This document shows positions 26,406 through 36,221 of a DNA stretch of 64,000 bases, in pieces. Location: contig NZ_MZMV01000002.1 in NCBI RefSeq assembly GCF_002210435.1, forward strand, positions 1 through 64,000, in the 5' to 3' direction. Source of the stretch: Micromonospora wenchangensis. Its GTDB lineage: Bacteria > Actinomycetota > Actinomycetes > Mycobacteriales > Micromonosporaceae. Position 1 is the first letter of the stretch. Each line of letters begins with the position of its first letter. Both the position numbers and the translations under genes were made by a program. The notes beneath the pieces are model-generated. The model saw only the letters and a program-made list of their open reading frames with translations. It made no database searches and had not been told where the DNA came from.

Positions 26406-27611
26406 TCAATCCGTGGCGGGCACCGGCCGGGGCTGGCGGGCGGCGATCCTGCGCCGGAGCCGCTGCTTGAACCAGGGCATGTCGGGCAGCCGGGCGAGCA
26501 TCGGGCCGGTGACCACGGTGATCAGCACGTACGCCGTGGCGAGCGCGGCCAGCTTGGGTTCGACGGTGCCGGCGGCGACCGCGAGACCGGCGATGACGAT
26601 GGAGAACTCACCGCGCGGCATCAGGGCGAAACCGGCCCGCCAACGGCCGGGCTCGGCGATCCCGGCCCGCCGGGCCGCCAGGTAGCCGGTGACCAGCTTC
26701 GTCCCCATGGTGACGACGGCCAGCAGCAACGCGGGCAGCAGCACCGGCGGCATGTCCCGGGGGTCGGTGACCAGGCCGAAGAAGACGAAGAAGACGGCGG
26801 CGAACAGGTCCCGCAGCGGGGAGAGCAGCTCGGTGGCGTGGTGCGCCACCGGCCCGGACAGGGCGATGCCGACCAGGAACGCCCCGACGGCGGCGGAGAC
26901 CTGGAGCCGGGCGGCGATCCCGGCCACCAGCAGGGTCAGGCCGAGCACCCCGAGCAGCAGCGCCTCCGGGTCCTTCGCCGACAGGGCGGCGGAGATCAGG
27001 TGACCGAAGCGGATGGCGACGACCAGCACGACCACCACGGTGAGCACCGCGATGCCCAGCGCCATCCCGCCCTTGACCAGGCCCACGCCGGCCAGCAGCG
27101 CGGTCACCAGCGGCAGGTAGAGCGCCATCGCCAGGTCCTCGATGACCAGCACGGAGAGGATGACCGGGGTTTCCCGGTTACCGACCCGGCCGAGGTCGCC
27201 GAGCACCTTGGCGATCACCCCGGAGGACGAGATCCAGGTGATGCCGCCGAGCACCACGGCCGCCACCCAGCCCCAGCCGAGCAGCAGCGCGAAGCCGAAC
27301 CCGGGCAGGGCGTTGAGGACCGCGTCGATCAGGCCGGCCGGGGCCGCCGAGCGCAGGTTGCCGACCAGTTCGTTGGCGCTGTATTCCAGGCCGAGCATGA
27401 CCAGCAGCAGGATGACGCCGATCTCGGCGCCGACGGCGAAGAACTCCTCGCTCGCGGCCAGCGGCAGCAGACCGCCGTGGCCGAACGCGAGGCCGGCGAG
27501 CAGGTAGAGCGGGATGGGGGAGACGCCGAACCGGCGGCTGAGCCGACCGAGCAGCCCGAGCAGCAGGAGGAGCGCGCCGACCTCGACCAGTAGAGTTGTG
27601 GTTTCGTGCAT
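26406..27611 (-). CDS. CPA2-family cation/proton antiporter (KhtU-like)
   Basis: A 401-aa integral membrane protein with about 12 hydrophobic segments, typical of the Na+/H+ exchanger domain of the CPA2 family. Recognisable parts are FGVSPIPLYLLAGLAFG, GVILLLVMLGLEYS, GITWISSSGVIAKVL, VLVIEDLAMALYLPL (candidate ion-binding acidic pair) and RGEFSIVIAGLA. It lacks a C-terminal TrkA-N domain, which is instead supplied by the separate TrkA_C-type protein encoded five bases upstream. That split pair resembles the KhtT-KhtU K+/H+ antiporter of Bacillus. Export of K+ in exchange for protons is inferred. The ribosome site TGAGGCGG overlaps the upstream stop. Confidence 0.88.
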   Translation of the reverse strand: MHETTTLLVEVGALLLLLGLLGRLSRRFGVSPIPLYLLAGLAFGHGGLLPLAASEEFFAVGAEIGVILLLVMLGLEYSANELVGNLRSAAPAGLIDAVLNALPGFGFALLLGWGWVAAVVLGGITWISSSGVIAKVLGDLGRVGNRETPVILSVLVIEDLAMALYLPLVTALLAGVGLVKGGMALGIAVLTVVVVLVVAIRFGHLISAALSAKDPEALLLGVLGLTLLVAGIAARLQVSAAVGAFLVGIALSGPVAHHATELLSPLRDLFAAVFFVFFGLVTDPRDMPPVLLPALLLAVVTMGTKLVTGYLAARRAGIAEPGRWRAGFALMPRGEFSIVIAGLAVAAGTVEPKLAALATAYVLITVVTGPMLARLPDMPWFKQRLRRRIAARQPRPVPATD

Positions 27612-27616
27612 CCGCC

Positions 27617-28117
27617 TCAGCCGTCCGGGTCACTGTCGGCGAGGATGGCGGTCACCCCGTCGAGACCCTGTCGGGTACCGACCACGACCACCACGTCACC
27701 GGCCGCGAAGCGGAAGGTGGGATCGGGCGAGACGTTGACCTCGCCCTGCCGGAGCACCGCCACGATCGAGGCGCTGGTACGGGTGCGTGCCTTGGTGTCA
27801 CCGAGCCGCTTGTTGACGTACTTCGACCCGGCCGGGATGGCGATCTGCTCGGTGAGCAGCCCGGCCGCCTGCTCGCGCAGGCCGGAAAGCTGACCCAGCA
27901 TCAGCGACGCGCCGAGGATGTCGGCCAGTGCCTCGGCCTCGTCGTCGGTCAGCGGGATGTCGTGCTGACAGGAGTCGGGGTCGTCTGGGTCGTAGAGGAC
28001 CAGGTCGCGGCGGCCATTGCGGTGGGAGACCACCCCGAGCCGGCGGCCGGACTCCGTCATCAGGTCATGACGGACACCGATTCCCGGTAGGGCGGTCTGT
28101 TCGACACGTACTCGCAC
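27617..28117 (-). CDS. TrkA_C-domain regulator of the antiporter (KhtT-like)
   Basis: A 166-aa soluble protein. The N-terminal half (VRVRVEQTALPGIGVRHDLMTESGRRLGVVSHRNGRRDL) and middle match KhtT-type subunits. The C-terminal RCK_C/TrkA_C domain runs from about residue 85 (LTEQIAIPAGSKYVNKRLGD...TSASIVAVLRQGEVNVSPDPTFRFAAGDVVVVVGT). In Bacillus KhtT gates the antiporter KhtU in response to nucleotides such as c-di-AMP; the same ligand here is inference. The GTG at 28117 was chosen because it starts the conserved domain; its ribosome site is weak. It is first of the two-gene unit and divergent from clpB. Confidence 0.85.
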   Translation of the reverse strand: MRVRVEQTALPGIGVRHDLMTESGRRLGVVSHRNGRRDLVLYDPDDPDSCQHDIPLTDDEAEALADILGASLMLGQLSGLREQAAGLLTEQIAIPAGSKYVNKRLGDTKARTRTSASIVAVLRQGEVNVSPDPTFRFAAGDVVVVVGTRQGLDGVTAILADSDPDG

Positions 28118-28266
28118 GGACGAGAGGCTATACCCTGCCCTCCACCTCGGCCTGTCGGACGTCTGCCCTGCTCGCGAGCCCCCCGCCCGCGACACCCCCG
28201 TCGCGGTACCGACGTTGGGGCGAGATCGGGCGTCCCGGCGAAGAATGTGACCCACGCCACGTTGGC

Positions 28267-28293
28267 AGAGTTGAGCGGAATAGGCTCAACTCT
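28267..28293 (+). promoter_or_regulatory. HAIR operator (HspR) of clpB
   Basis: AGAGTTGAGC (28267-28276), seven bases, GCTCAACTCT (28284-28293): a perfect 10-base inverted repeat with the TTGAG-N9-CTCAA core of HAIR sites. It is 45 bases upstream of the clpB start and places clpB in the HspR regulon together with dnaK. The KhtT-like gene diverges from the other side and might also feel this site. Confidence 0.87.
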
Positions 28294-28337
28294 GGTGGTG
28301 TCTCTTACTAGTGGACACGCCGATCCCGGGGGAGCCC

Positions 28338-30929
<2,592 letters not shown>

Positions 30930-31027
30930 CAGTGACCCACCGGCCCGGCCCCGCCACCCCGGCGGGGCCGGCCCATCCACCGCTGCCCCGCCCCGCCGAC
31001 CCCCCGCCCCGCCCCTCCCGCCCCGGT

Positions 31028-31081
31028 GATCAAGAGATTCGCGTCACGAGAGCGCCCTCCCCTGACGCCAACCTCTTGATC
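31028..31081. repeat. 54-base palindrome, copy 1
   Basis: Arms GATCAAGAGATTCGCGTCA (31028-31046) and TGACGCCAACCTCTTGATC (31063-31081) with a 16-base centre. Two or three arm positions are mismatched, so this is the most diverged of the four full copies in the window. It lies 30 bases before copy 2. Confidence 0.85.
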
Positions 31082-31110
31082 GCCCTCTGCCCCGGCCCTC
31101 CCGCCCCGAC

Positions 31111-31164
31111 GATCAAGAGGTTTGCGTCAGGGGAGCGCTCTCCGGTGACGCAAACCTCTTGATC
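31111..31164. repeat. 54-base palindrome, copy 2
   Basis: Arms GATCAAGAGGTTTGCGTCA (31111-31129) and TGACGCAAACCTCTTGATC (31146-31164) are perfectly complementary. The 16-base centre GGGGAGCGCTCTCCGG is itself partly palindromic (GGAG/CTCC), so the whole copy could form one long cruciform or RNA hairpin. Confidence 0.9.
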
Positions 31165-31246
31165 ACTGCGGTTGGGCGGGGCTGAGTGCGGGGCGCGGTG
31201 GGGTGGGTGGGGTAGTGCGGGGGTGGGGTGGGGAAAGGAAGGGAGC

Positions 31247-31651
31247 ATGTTCGGGATGCGGAAGAAGAGCGGCGATCCGGAGCTGGACGCCGCCGTGCGG
31301 GAACTCGCCGGGGCGGACACCGTCGCCTTCGGCGGGGTGGGGTTCGCCGGCACGCTGCTGCCGGCGACCGAGGCGTACCGGCGGGTCGAGGAGGCGTTCG
31401 CGCAGCGCCCCCGACAGGCCCGCGAGCAGGTCGACTGGCTGCTGCGGCACGGTTCGCCGGCGGGGCGGGCGTACGCGGCGACGCTGCTGGAGCGGGTCGA
31501 CCCGGCGGCGGCCCGGGACGCCTGGGCGGCGCTGGGCGACGACGACGGCGAGTTCACCACGTTCACCGGCTGCACGATGGGCACCACCAGCCTGCGCGGG
31601 TACGCGGCGGACCGGCTGGCCGGCCCACACCCCGAAGGGGACGCTCAGTAG
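31247..31651 (+). CDS. 134-aa protein heading the DUF4178 gene run, function unknown
   Basis: A 134-aa soluble, Ala/Arg-rich helical protein. It begins MFGMRKKSGDPELDAAVRELAGAD and contains AREQVDWLLRHGSPAGRAYAATLLERVDPAAARDAWAALGDDD, reminiscent of HEAT-like helical repeats, then GEFTTFTGCTMGTTSLRGYAADRL. I do not recognise the family. The ATG at 31247 follows AAGGAAGGGAGC. It precedes the DUF4178 gene by 96 bases with a small inverted repeat between, so it may be the first gene of that transcript or a separate unit. Confidence 0.7.
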   Translation: MFGMRKKSGDPELDAAVRELAGADTVAFGGVGFAGTLLPATEAYRRVEEAFAQRPRQAREQVDWLLRHGSPAGRAYAATLLERVDPAAARDAWAALGDDDGEFTTFTGCTMGTTSLRGYAADRLAGPHPEGDAQ

Positions 31652-31661
31652 CTGACCGCTT

Positions 31662-31682
31662 ACTCAGAATTCGCTGAGTTTC
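31662..31682 (+). promoter_or_regulatory. Inverted repeat upstream of the DUF4178 gene
   Basis: ACTCAG-AATTCG-CTGAGT (31662-31679) followed by TTT. A six-base stem with a short T run could be a weak terminator of the 134-aa gene or an operator for the gene run. Its AT content is well above the local average. Confidence 0.4.
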
Positions 31683-31747
31683 CCCAGGTGCGCGGGGTGC
31701 GCGGGGTTGTTACCGTCTCCGCCGACGCACTTGGGGAGGTGGTCGGG

Positions 31748-32374
31748 GTGAACGGTTCGGTCGCGTACGTCGTGGCGACGTTGGGATGTCTGATCGGGGT
31801 CGCCGGGATCGTGGTGGCGGCGGTGGCGTTCAGCCGGAGCCGTAAGCCGAACCGCCCGACGCCGGCGAAGGACCCGTTCCGCGACACCGACTCCGACGCG
31901 CTGCGCGGCGACCCCCGCAAGCTCAAGCCCGGCGACATCGTCGAGATCCGCGGCGTCTCCTACGCGGTCCGGGGCTCGGTGCACCTGGTCGAGGGCGGGT
32001 GGAGCTGGGCCGAGCACCTGCTGGACACCGTCGAGGGCGACAAGCGCTGGCTCTCCGTCGAGGAGGACCCGGACCTGGAACTGGTGCTCTGGACGGCCGA
32101 GCCGGCCGCGACGATCACCCCGGGCGCACCCACCCTCGACTTCGCCGGCCGCCGCTACTCCTGGGAGGAGTCCGGCCAGGCCCGCTACTCGGCCACCGGC
32201 AGCACCGGCCTCGACCCGTACGGCACCGTCCGCTACCAGGACTACCGGGGCCAGGGCGGCGAGCGGCTCTCCTTCGAGGCGTACGGGGAGGCCGGCTGGG
32301 AGGTGGGCCGGGGCGAGCGGCTGCACCGCACGGACGTGATGGTGTACCCGCAGTCCGGCCCGGTGGGGTCCTGA
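31748..32374 (+). CDS. DUF4178-domain membrane-anchored protein
   Basis: A 208-aa protein with one N-terminal membrane segment (SVAYVVATLGCLIGVAGIVVAAVAF, residues 4-28) and a cytoplasmic DUF4178 domain: LKPGDIVEIRGVSYAVRGSVHL, GWSWAEHLL, RWLSVEEDPDLELVLWTA, and FAGRRYSWEESGQARYSATGSTG. DUF4178 proteins are found next to DUF350, DUF4247, spermidine-synthase-like and PspA-type genes. A function in that complex has not been established to my knowledge. The GTG at 31748 is preceded by GGGGAGGTGG. It starts a compact run of genes to 37229 with gaps of at most 40 bases. Confidence 0.85.
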   Translation: MNGSVAYVVATLGCLIGVAGIVVAAVAFSRSRKPNRPTPAKDPFRDTDSDALRGDPRKLKPGDIVEIRGVSYAVRGSVHLVEGGWSWAEHLLDTVEGDKRWLSVEEDPDLELVLWTAEPAATITPGAPTLDFAGRRYSWEESGQARYSATGSTGLDPYGTVRYQDYRGQGGERLSFEAYGEAGWEVGRGERLHRTDVMVYPQSGPVGS

Positions 32375-32376
32375 TC

Positions 32377-33000
32377 GTGCTGGTCAGCCTGGACACCCCG
32401 TACGTCGACACGTGCGCCGCCGACCTGAGCCTGGCGCTCGGTGGCCCGGAACGCCCCGCCCTGCACGTCCGTGACCTGACCCTGCCCGGTGACGTCCGGC
32501 TGCGGCTGCGCCTGCTCGGCGCGTCCCACCAGGTCGTCCTCGCCGTGCCGGCCGCTGGTGCCGACACGACCGCCCCCGGGTGGCCCGGCGGGGCGGACGG
32601 ACTGGTCGAGACGGTCGCCTGCCTGCCCGGTCGACCCCCGCACCTGCCCGGCGACCTGCACGACGAGGCGGGCGGCTACCGGTTCACCGCCACCGTGCTG
32701 CGCCCCGCCGAGGGAGAGCTGCACACCCGGATCGCCGCGCTCCGCGCCGACCTGGCCGACGACCCGTACGCCCTGGTCGGGGTGTTCCCCGGGGACCCGG
32801 ACGCGGTCACCGCGCTGGCCGTACGCCCCGACGCGCCGGACGGGACGGTGGGCTGGCGCACCTGGCACGCGTACCCCCAGACCAACGAACTGGTCCTGAC
32901 CGAGACGGTGGTGACGCTCCCGCGCACCCCCCAGCCGGTTCTGCGAGCCCCACAGCCGGTTCTGCGAGCCCCGCAGTCGCGAAAGAAGGAGGCACCGTGA
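32377..33000 (+). CDS. DUF2617-family protein
   Basis: A 207-aa soluble protein (VLVSLDTPYVDTCAADLSLALGG...RLRLLGASHQVVLAV...HDEAGGYRFTATVLRPAEGELHTRIAALRADLADDPYALVGVFPGDPDAVTALAVRP...GWRTWHAYPQTNELVLTET) matching the DUF2617 family. The His/Cys residues in the core (DTCAAD, GASHQ, WHAYPQ) may be functionally important. It starts with GTG two bases after the DUF4178 stop. The C-terminal tail carries a short tandem duplication, RAPQPVLRAPQPVLRAPQ (DNA 32928-32975), evidently recent. The role is unknown; DUF2617 genes travel with this gene set. Confidence 0.8.
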   Translation: MLVSLDTPYVDTCAADLSLALGGPERPALHVRDLTLPGDVRLRLRLLGASHQVVLAVPAAGADTTAPGWPGGADGLVETVACLPGRPPHLPGDLHDEAGGYRFTATVLRPAEGELHTRIAALRADLADDPYALVGVFPGDPDAVTALAVRPDAPDGTVGWRTWHAYPQTNELVLTETVVTLPRTPQPVLRAPQPVLRAPQSRKKEAP

Positions 33001-33422
33001 CGTACCGACGCTGGTTCGTGGTGGGGGTGGCCTTCGCGGTCGTCGGCGCGTTGGTCGCCGCCTTCGCGATCTTCTACGGCAACTTCTCGCCCCGGGGCTA
33101 CATCGAGGACCGCTACACCCGGGCGGCGAGCCGGGACATCGGGCGGGACGCCATCGCGTACACCTCGAACCGGACCCCGAGCCAGGTGGCCAAGGACGTC
33201 ACCGACGCCTGGAAGCCGGCCGACCAGTACGTCGACGGCAGCGGCGTCTACCTGCGCTACGACGACGACTCGCTGGTGATCCTGCCGATCGCCGCCGGCT
33301 CGCTGATCCTGCTGGAACGGATGCGCACCGCCTACCCGCGGTACCACTCGACGGTGGGCAACCACTGGGGTTGGGGACGGGGCAGCACGGTTCGCGGTGG
33401 CGGCCCCGGCTCCGGCAAGTGA
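32997..33422 (+). CDS. DUF4247-domain membrane protein
   Basis: A 141-aa protein with one N-terminal membrane segment (WFVVGVAFAVVGALVAAFAIF) and an exterior or cytoplasmic DUF4247 domain (SPRGYIEDRYTRAASRDIGRDAIAYTSNRTPSQVAKDVTDAWKPADQYVDGSGVYLRYDDDSLVILPIAAGSLILLERMRTAYPRYHSTVG). The C-terminus is Gly/Arg-rich (WGWGRGSTVRGGGPGSGK). The GTG start overlaps the DUF2617 stop by four bases and has an AAGGAGG ribosome site. It is typical of DUF4178/DUF350 clusters; molecular function not known. Confidence 0.83.
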   Translation: MTYRRWFVVGVAFAVVGALVAAFAIFYGNFSPRGYIEDRYTRAASRDIGRDAIAYTSNRTPSQVAKDVTDAWKPADQYVDGSGVYLRYDDDSLVILPIAAGSLILLERMRTAYPRYHSTVGNHWGWGRGSTVRGGGPGSGK

Positions 33423-33462
33423 CGCGTACCGACCCCGACCGAACGAACCCCTGGAGCACGCT

Positions 33463-33885
33463 GTGCAGAACCTGGTCACCGACCTGCTGGTCACCCTCGC
33501 CTACGGGGTGGTCGGTGTCGTCCTGATGGCCGTCGGCTATGTGCTGGTCGACGTGGCCACCCCGGGCAAGCTCCACGAGCTGATCTGGACCGAACGGAAC
33601 CGGAACGCCGCGCTGCTGCTCACCTCGAACCTGGCCGGCGTCGGCATCATCGTGGTGGCCGCGATCGCCGCCAGCGAGGACGACTTCCTGCTCGGCCTGG
33701 TCGGTTCCGCCGCGTACGGGATCGTCGGCCTGGTCATCATGGCCCTGGCGTTCGTACTGCTCGACGCGTTGACCCCGGGCAAGCTGGGCACGCTGCTGGT
33801 CGACCCGCAGCCGCACCCGGCGGTCTGGGTGTCGGCGGTGGTGCACCTCGCCACCGGCGCGATCATCGCCGCCGCCATCAGCTGA
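33463..33885 (+). CDS. DUF350 integral membrane protein
   Basis: A 140-aa protein with four membrane segments arranged as two internally similar halves: LVTLAYGVVGVVLMAVGYVLVDVATPGKLHELI and LVGSAAYGIVGLVIMALAFVLLDALTPGKLGTLL. Both halves keep the DxxTPGKL motif typical of DUF350, so the protein is an obvious internal duplication. The GTG at 33463 follows CTGGAGCACGCT. DUF350 proteins are small membrane proteins of envelope-stress gene neighbourhoods; a channel or lipid-sensing role is speculation. Confidence 0.85.
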   Translation: MQNLVTDLLVTLAYGVVGVVLMAVGYVLVDVATPGKLHELIWTERNRNAALLLTSNLAGVGIIVVAAIAASEDDFLLGLVGSAAYGIVGLVIMALAFVLLDALTPGKLGTLLVDPQPHPAVWVSAVVHLATGAIIAAAIS

Positions 33886-34637
33886 TGACCACGGCGAAGC
33901 AGCCGGCGAAGGCGAAGCAGAACGCGGGCGCCTGGGTCGTCTGGCTCGTCCTCGGTGCGACGGTGCTGGTCTGCGTGGGCAGCAGCATCCTCAACCGGGA
34001 CTCCGGCGGCACCACCGTGCCCGGCCCGGCGGCCGACGAACGCGCCGACACCGTGCCGCTACTGGTGCAGGCGGCCGAGAGTCAGGGCATCTGCTACGGC
34101 TGGCGGCTGGAGCGGTCGTCCGGCGCGGAGGTCAGCGTCGGCTCCAACCTCGGCGACGGGGTGCCGGTGACCGGGGACGCCCGCTGCCCCCGGTGGGTGG
34201 AGGTCCGGGCCCGGATCATGTACACCTCGTCCAGCAGCGAGAGCAACGACTGGGCGACCGTCACCGTCTCCGGCTCCGACGACCTCGACCGGGCCGACCT
34301 GTGGGCGGTCGACGCCGGGCTGGACCGGTTCGGGCTGGACACGGACACGTTCGTCGACGATCCCGGCTGGGCGATCTGCCGGGCCGCGGTGACCCTGCCG
34401 CTGCTGGTCGCCGAGGCCGGGGTCGCCCCGCCCGCCGCCACCCCGTCCGCCGACCCGGCCGCGCCGGCCGGCGCGCTGCCGGACGCCGGGAGCGACTTCT
34501 GGCGGGACCGCTGGGGCTGGCTGCTCGCCACCGCCGGCCTGCTGCTGGTCGCCGCGCTGCTGATCACCGTCGGGTTCGTCCAGCGTGGCCGGCAGCGGGC
34601 GGCGACACCGGCCGGGCGTACCCGGGGGGCGCGGTGA
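33885..34637 (+). CDS. Membrane protein with two spans, function unknown
   Basis: A 250-aa protein with a membrane segment near each end (GAWVVWLVLGATVLVCVGSSIL at 14-35 and WGWLLATAGLLLVAALLITVGFV near 208-230). The middle, about 165 residues, is probably exterior and has four cysteines (ESQGICYGW, ARCPRW, WAICRA and others) and acidic runs; a Pro/Ala linker precedes the second span. The segment ICYGWRLERSSGAEVSVGSNLGDG and RWVEVRARIMYTSSSSESNDWATVTV look like a conserved exterior domain. It overlaps the DUF350 stop by one base (TGATGA). No recognised family name; specific to this type of gene run. Confidence 0.72.
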   Translation: MTTAKQPAKAKQNAGAWVVWLVLGATVLVCVGSSILNRDSGGTTVPGPAADERADTVPLLVQAAESQGICYGWRLERSSGAEVSVGSNLGDGVPVTGDARCPRWVEVRARIMYTSSSSESNDWATVTVSGSDDLDRADLWAVDAGLDRFGLDTDTFVDDPGWAICRAAVTLPLLVAEAGVAPPAATPSADPAAPAGALPDAGSDFWRDRWGWLLATAGLLLVAALLITVGFVQRGRQRAATPAGRTRGAR

Positions 34638-36211
34638 CCACGCTCGACGACACTCCGGCGGTCCGGCCGCGCTGGCGGCTGGCCCGCGCGTCGGTGCTGC
34701 TCGCGGTCTTCGTCTGCGCCGCCTGCGGCCTGGTGTACGAGCTGGCCCTGGTCGCGCTCGGCAGCTACCTGATCGGCGACACGGTCGGGCAGGCGTCGAT
34801 CGTGCTCGGCGTGATGGTCTTCGCGATGGGGATCGGTGCGCTGGTCGCCAAGCCGTTGCAACCCCGGGCCGCCGCCGCGTTCGCGGTGATCGAGCTGACC
34901 CTGGCCCTGCTCGGCGGCCTGTCGGTGCTCGGCCTCTACGCCGCGTTCGCCTGGCTCGACCTGTACGGTCCGGCGCTGGTCGGCACCGCGTTCGTGCTGG
35001 GTCTGCTGATCGGCGCGGAGATCCCGCTGCTGATGGTGATGCTGCAACGCATCCGCGAGCAGGCCGCCGGCAGCGCGGTCGCCGACCTGTTCGCCGCCGA
35101 CTACGTCGGCGCGCTGCTCGGTGGGCTCGCCTTCCCGTTCCTGCTGATCCCCGTCTTCGGCCAGCTCAAGGGCGCGCTGGTGGTCGGCGCGGTGAACGCG
35201 GTGGCCGGCCTGGCTCTGGTCTGCACGGTGTTCCGCGCCGAGCTGAGCCGCCGGGCCCGGCTCGTGCTGGGCGTCGGCTCCGTCGTGGTCGCCCTCTGCC
35301 TGGGGTACGCCTGGGTCACCGCCGCCGACTTCGAGGTGACCAGCCGCCAGCAGCTCTACCGGGACCCGGTGGTGCACGCCGAACGTTCCCGCTACCAGGA
35401 GATCGTGCTGACCAGGTCGGTACGCGAGATCGGCCACCCCGACACCGACCTGCGGCTGTTCCTCAACGGCGACCTCCAGTTCAGCTCGATCGACGAGTAC
35501 CGCTACCACGAGGCGCTGGTGCACCCGGCGATGCGCGGTCCGCGCGGTGAGGTGCTGGTCCTCGGTGCCGGCGACGGCCTCGCCGTCCGCGAGATCCTGC
35601 GTTACCCGGACGTGCGCCGGGTGACCGTGGTCGACCTCGACCCGGCGGTGGTGGCGCTGGCCCGCTCCGAGCCGCAGCTACGCGCGCTCAACGGCGGCTC
35701 CCTCGACGACCCCCGGGTCCGGGTGCTCAACACCGACGCGTTCGGCTGGCTGCGGACCGCCGGCGAACGCTTCGACGTGGTCGTCGCCGACCTGCCCGAC
35801 CCGGACGAGACGGCCACCGCCAAGCTCTACACCGTCGAGTTCTACGCGTTGATCCGTTCGGTGCTCGCCGAGGGCGCCCGGCTGGTGGTGCAGTCCGGGT
35901 CGCCGTACTTCGCGCCCCGGTCGTACTGGTCGATCGAGGCGTCGATCCGCGAGGCCGGTTTCGCCACCGTGCCGTACCACGTCGACGTGCCGTCGTTCGG
36001 TGACTGGGGGTTCGTGCTCGCCGTTCCGGGCGGCACCCCGCCGCCGCTGGAGCTGCCGGCCGACGCGCCCCGGTTGCGCTTCCTCGACCCGGCGGTGCTG
36101 CGGGCGGCGGCGGCCTTCCCCGCCGACCGGGGCCGGCTGGACGTGCCCGCCTCCACCCTGTTGCGCCCCAGGGTGCTCGACTACGCCCGTAGCGAGTGGC
36201 GCGGCTACTAG
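34634..36211 (+). CDS. Membrane-fused spermidine-synthase-like aminopropyltransferase
   Basis: A 525-aa protein. Residues 1-230 hold seven membrane segments; the rest is a polyamine aminopropyltransferase-like Rossmann domain. LRLFLNGDLQFSSIDEYRYHEALVHPAM corresponds to the substrate-gating strand of SpeE. VLVLGAGDGLAVREILRYP is the cofactor loop with VTVVDLDPAV following. VLNTDAFGWLR and FDVVVADLPDPDETATAKLY supply the acidic catalytic site (D in ADLPDP). SAM-derived aminopropyl transfer to a polyamine is the family reaction; the true substrate is unknown. The GTG overlaps the preceding stop by four bases. Related genes travel with DUF350 and DUF4178 genes. Classified elsewhere as polyamine aminopropyltransferase. 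Confidence 0.87.
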   Translation: MTTLDDTPAVRPRWRLARASVLLAVFVCAACGLVYELALVALGSYLIGDTVGQASIVLGVMVFAMGIGALVAKPLQPRAAAAFAVIELTLALLGGLSVLGLYAAFAWLDLYGPALVGTAFVLGLLIGAEIPLLMVMLQRIREQAAGSAVADLFAADYVGALLGGLAFPFLLIPVFGQLKGALVVGAVNAVAGLALVCTVFRAELSRRARLVLGVGSVVVALCLGYAWVTAADFEVTSRQQLYRDPVVHAERSRYQEIVLTRSVREIGHPDTDLRLFLNGDLQFSSIDEYRYHEALVHPAMRGPRGEVLVLGAGDGLAVREILRYPDVRRVTVVDLDPAVVALARSEPQLRALNGGSLDDPRVRVLNTDAFGWLRTAGERFDVVVADLPDPDETATAKLYTVEFYALIRSVLAEGARLVVQSGSPYFAPRSYWSIEASIREAGFATVPYHVDVPSFGDWGFVLAVPGGTPPPLELPADAPRLRFLDPAVLRAAAAFPADRGRLDVPASTLLRPRVLDYARSEWRGY

Positions 36212-36221
36212 CCTCGGAACG

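Larger units (their letters stand above)
30930..31246. other. clpB 3' spacer: C-tract, two palindromes, G-tract
   Basis: This 317-base gap has three parts: a C-rich tract (about 30935-31026), two 54-base palindromes (31028-31081 and 31111-31164), and a G-rich tract (31171-31245) with runs such as GGGGTGGGTGGGG. The G-rich tract merges into the ribosome site AAGGAAGGGAGC of the next gene. No coding sequence was seen. The region probably terminates clpB and forms the 5' region of the downstream gene. Confidence 0.7.

Noticed and set aside
31028..31164. A two-repeat CRISPR array
   Set aside because: The repeats are 54-base palindromes, the gap of 29 bases is C-rich low-complexity, no third repeat follows and no cas genes are present.
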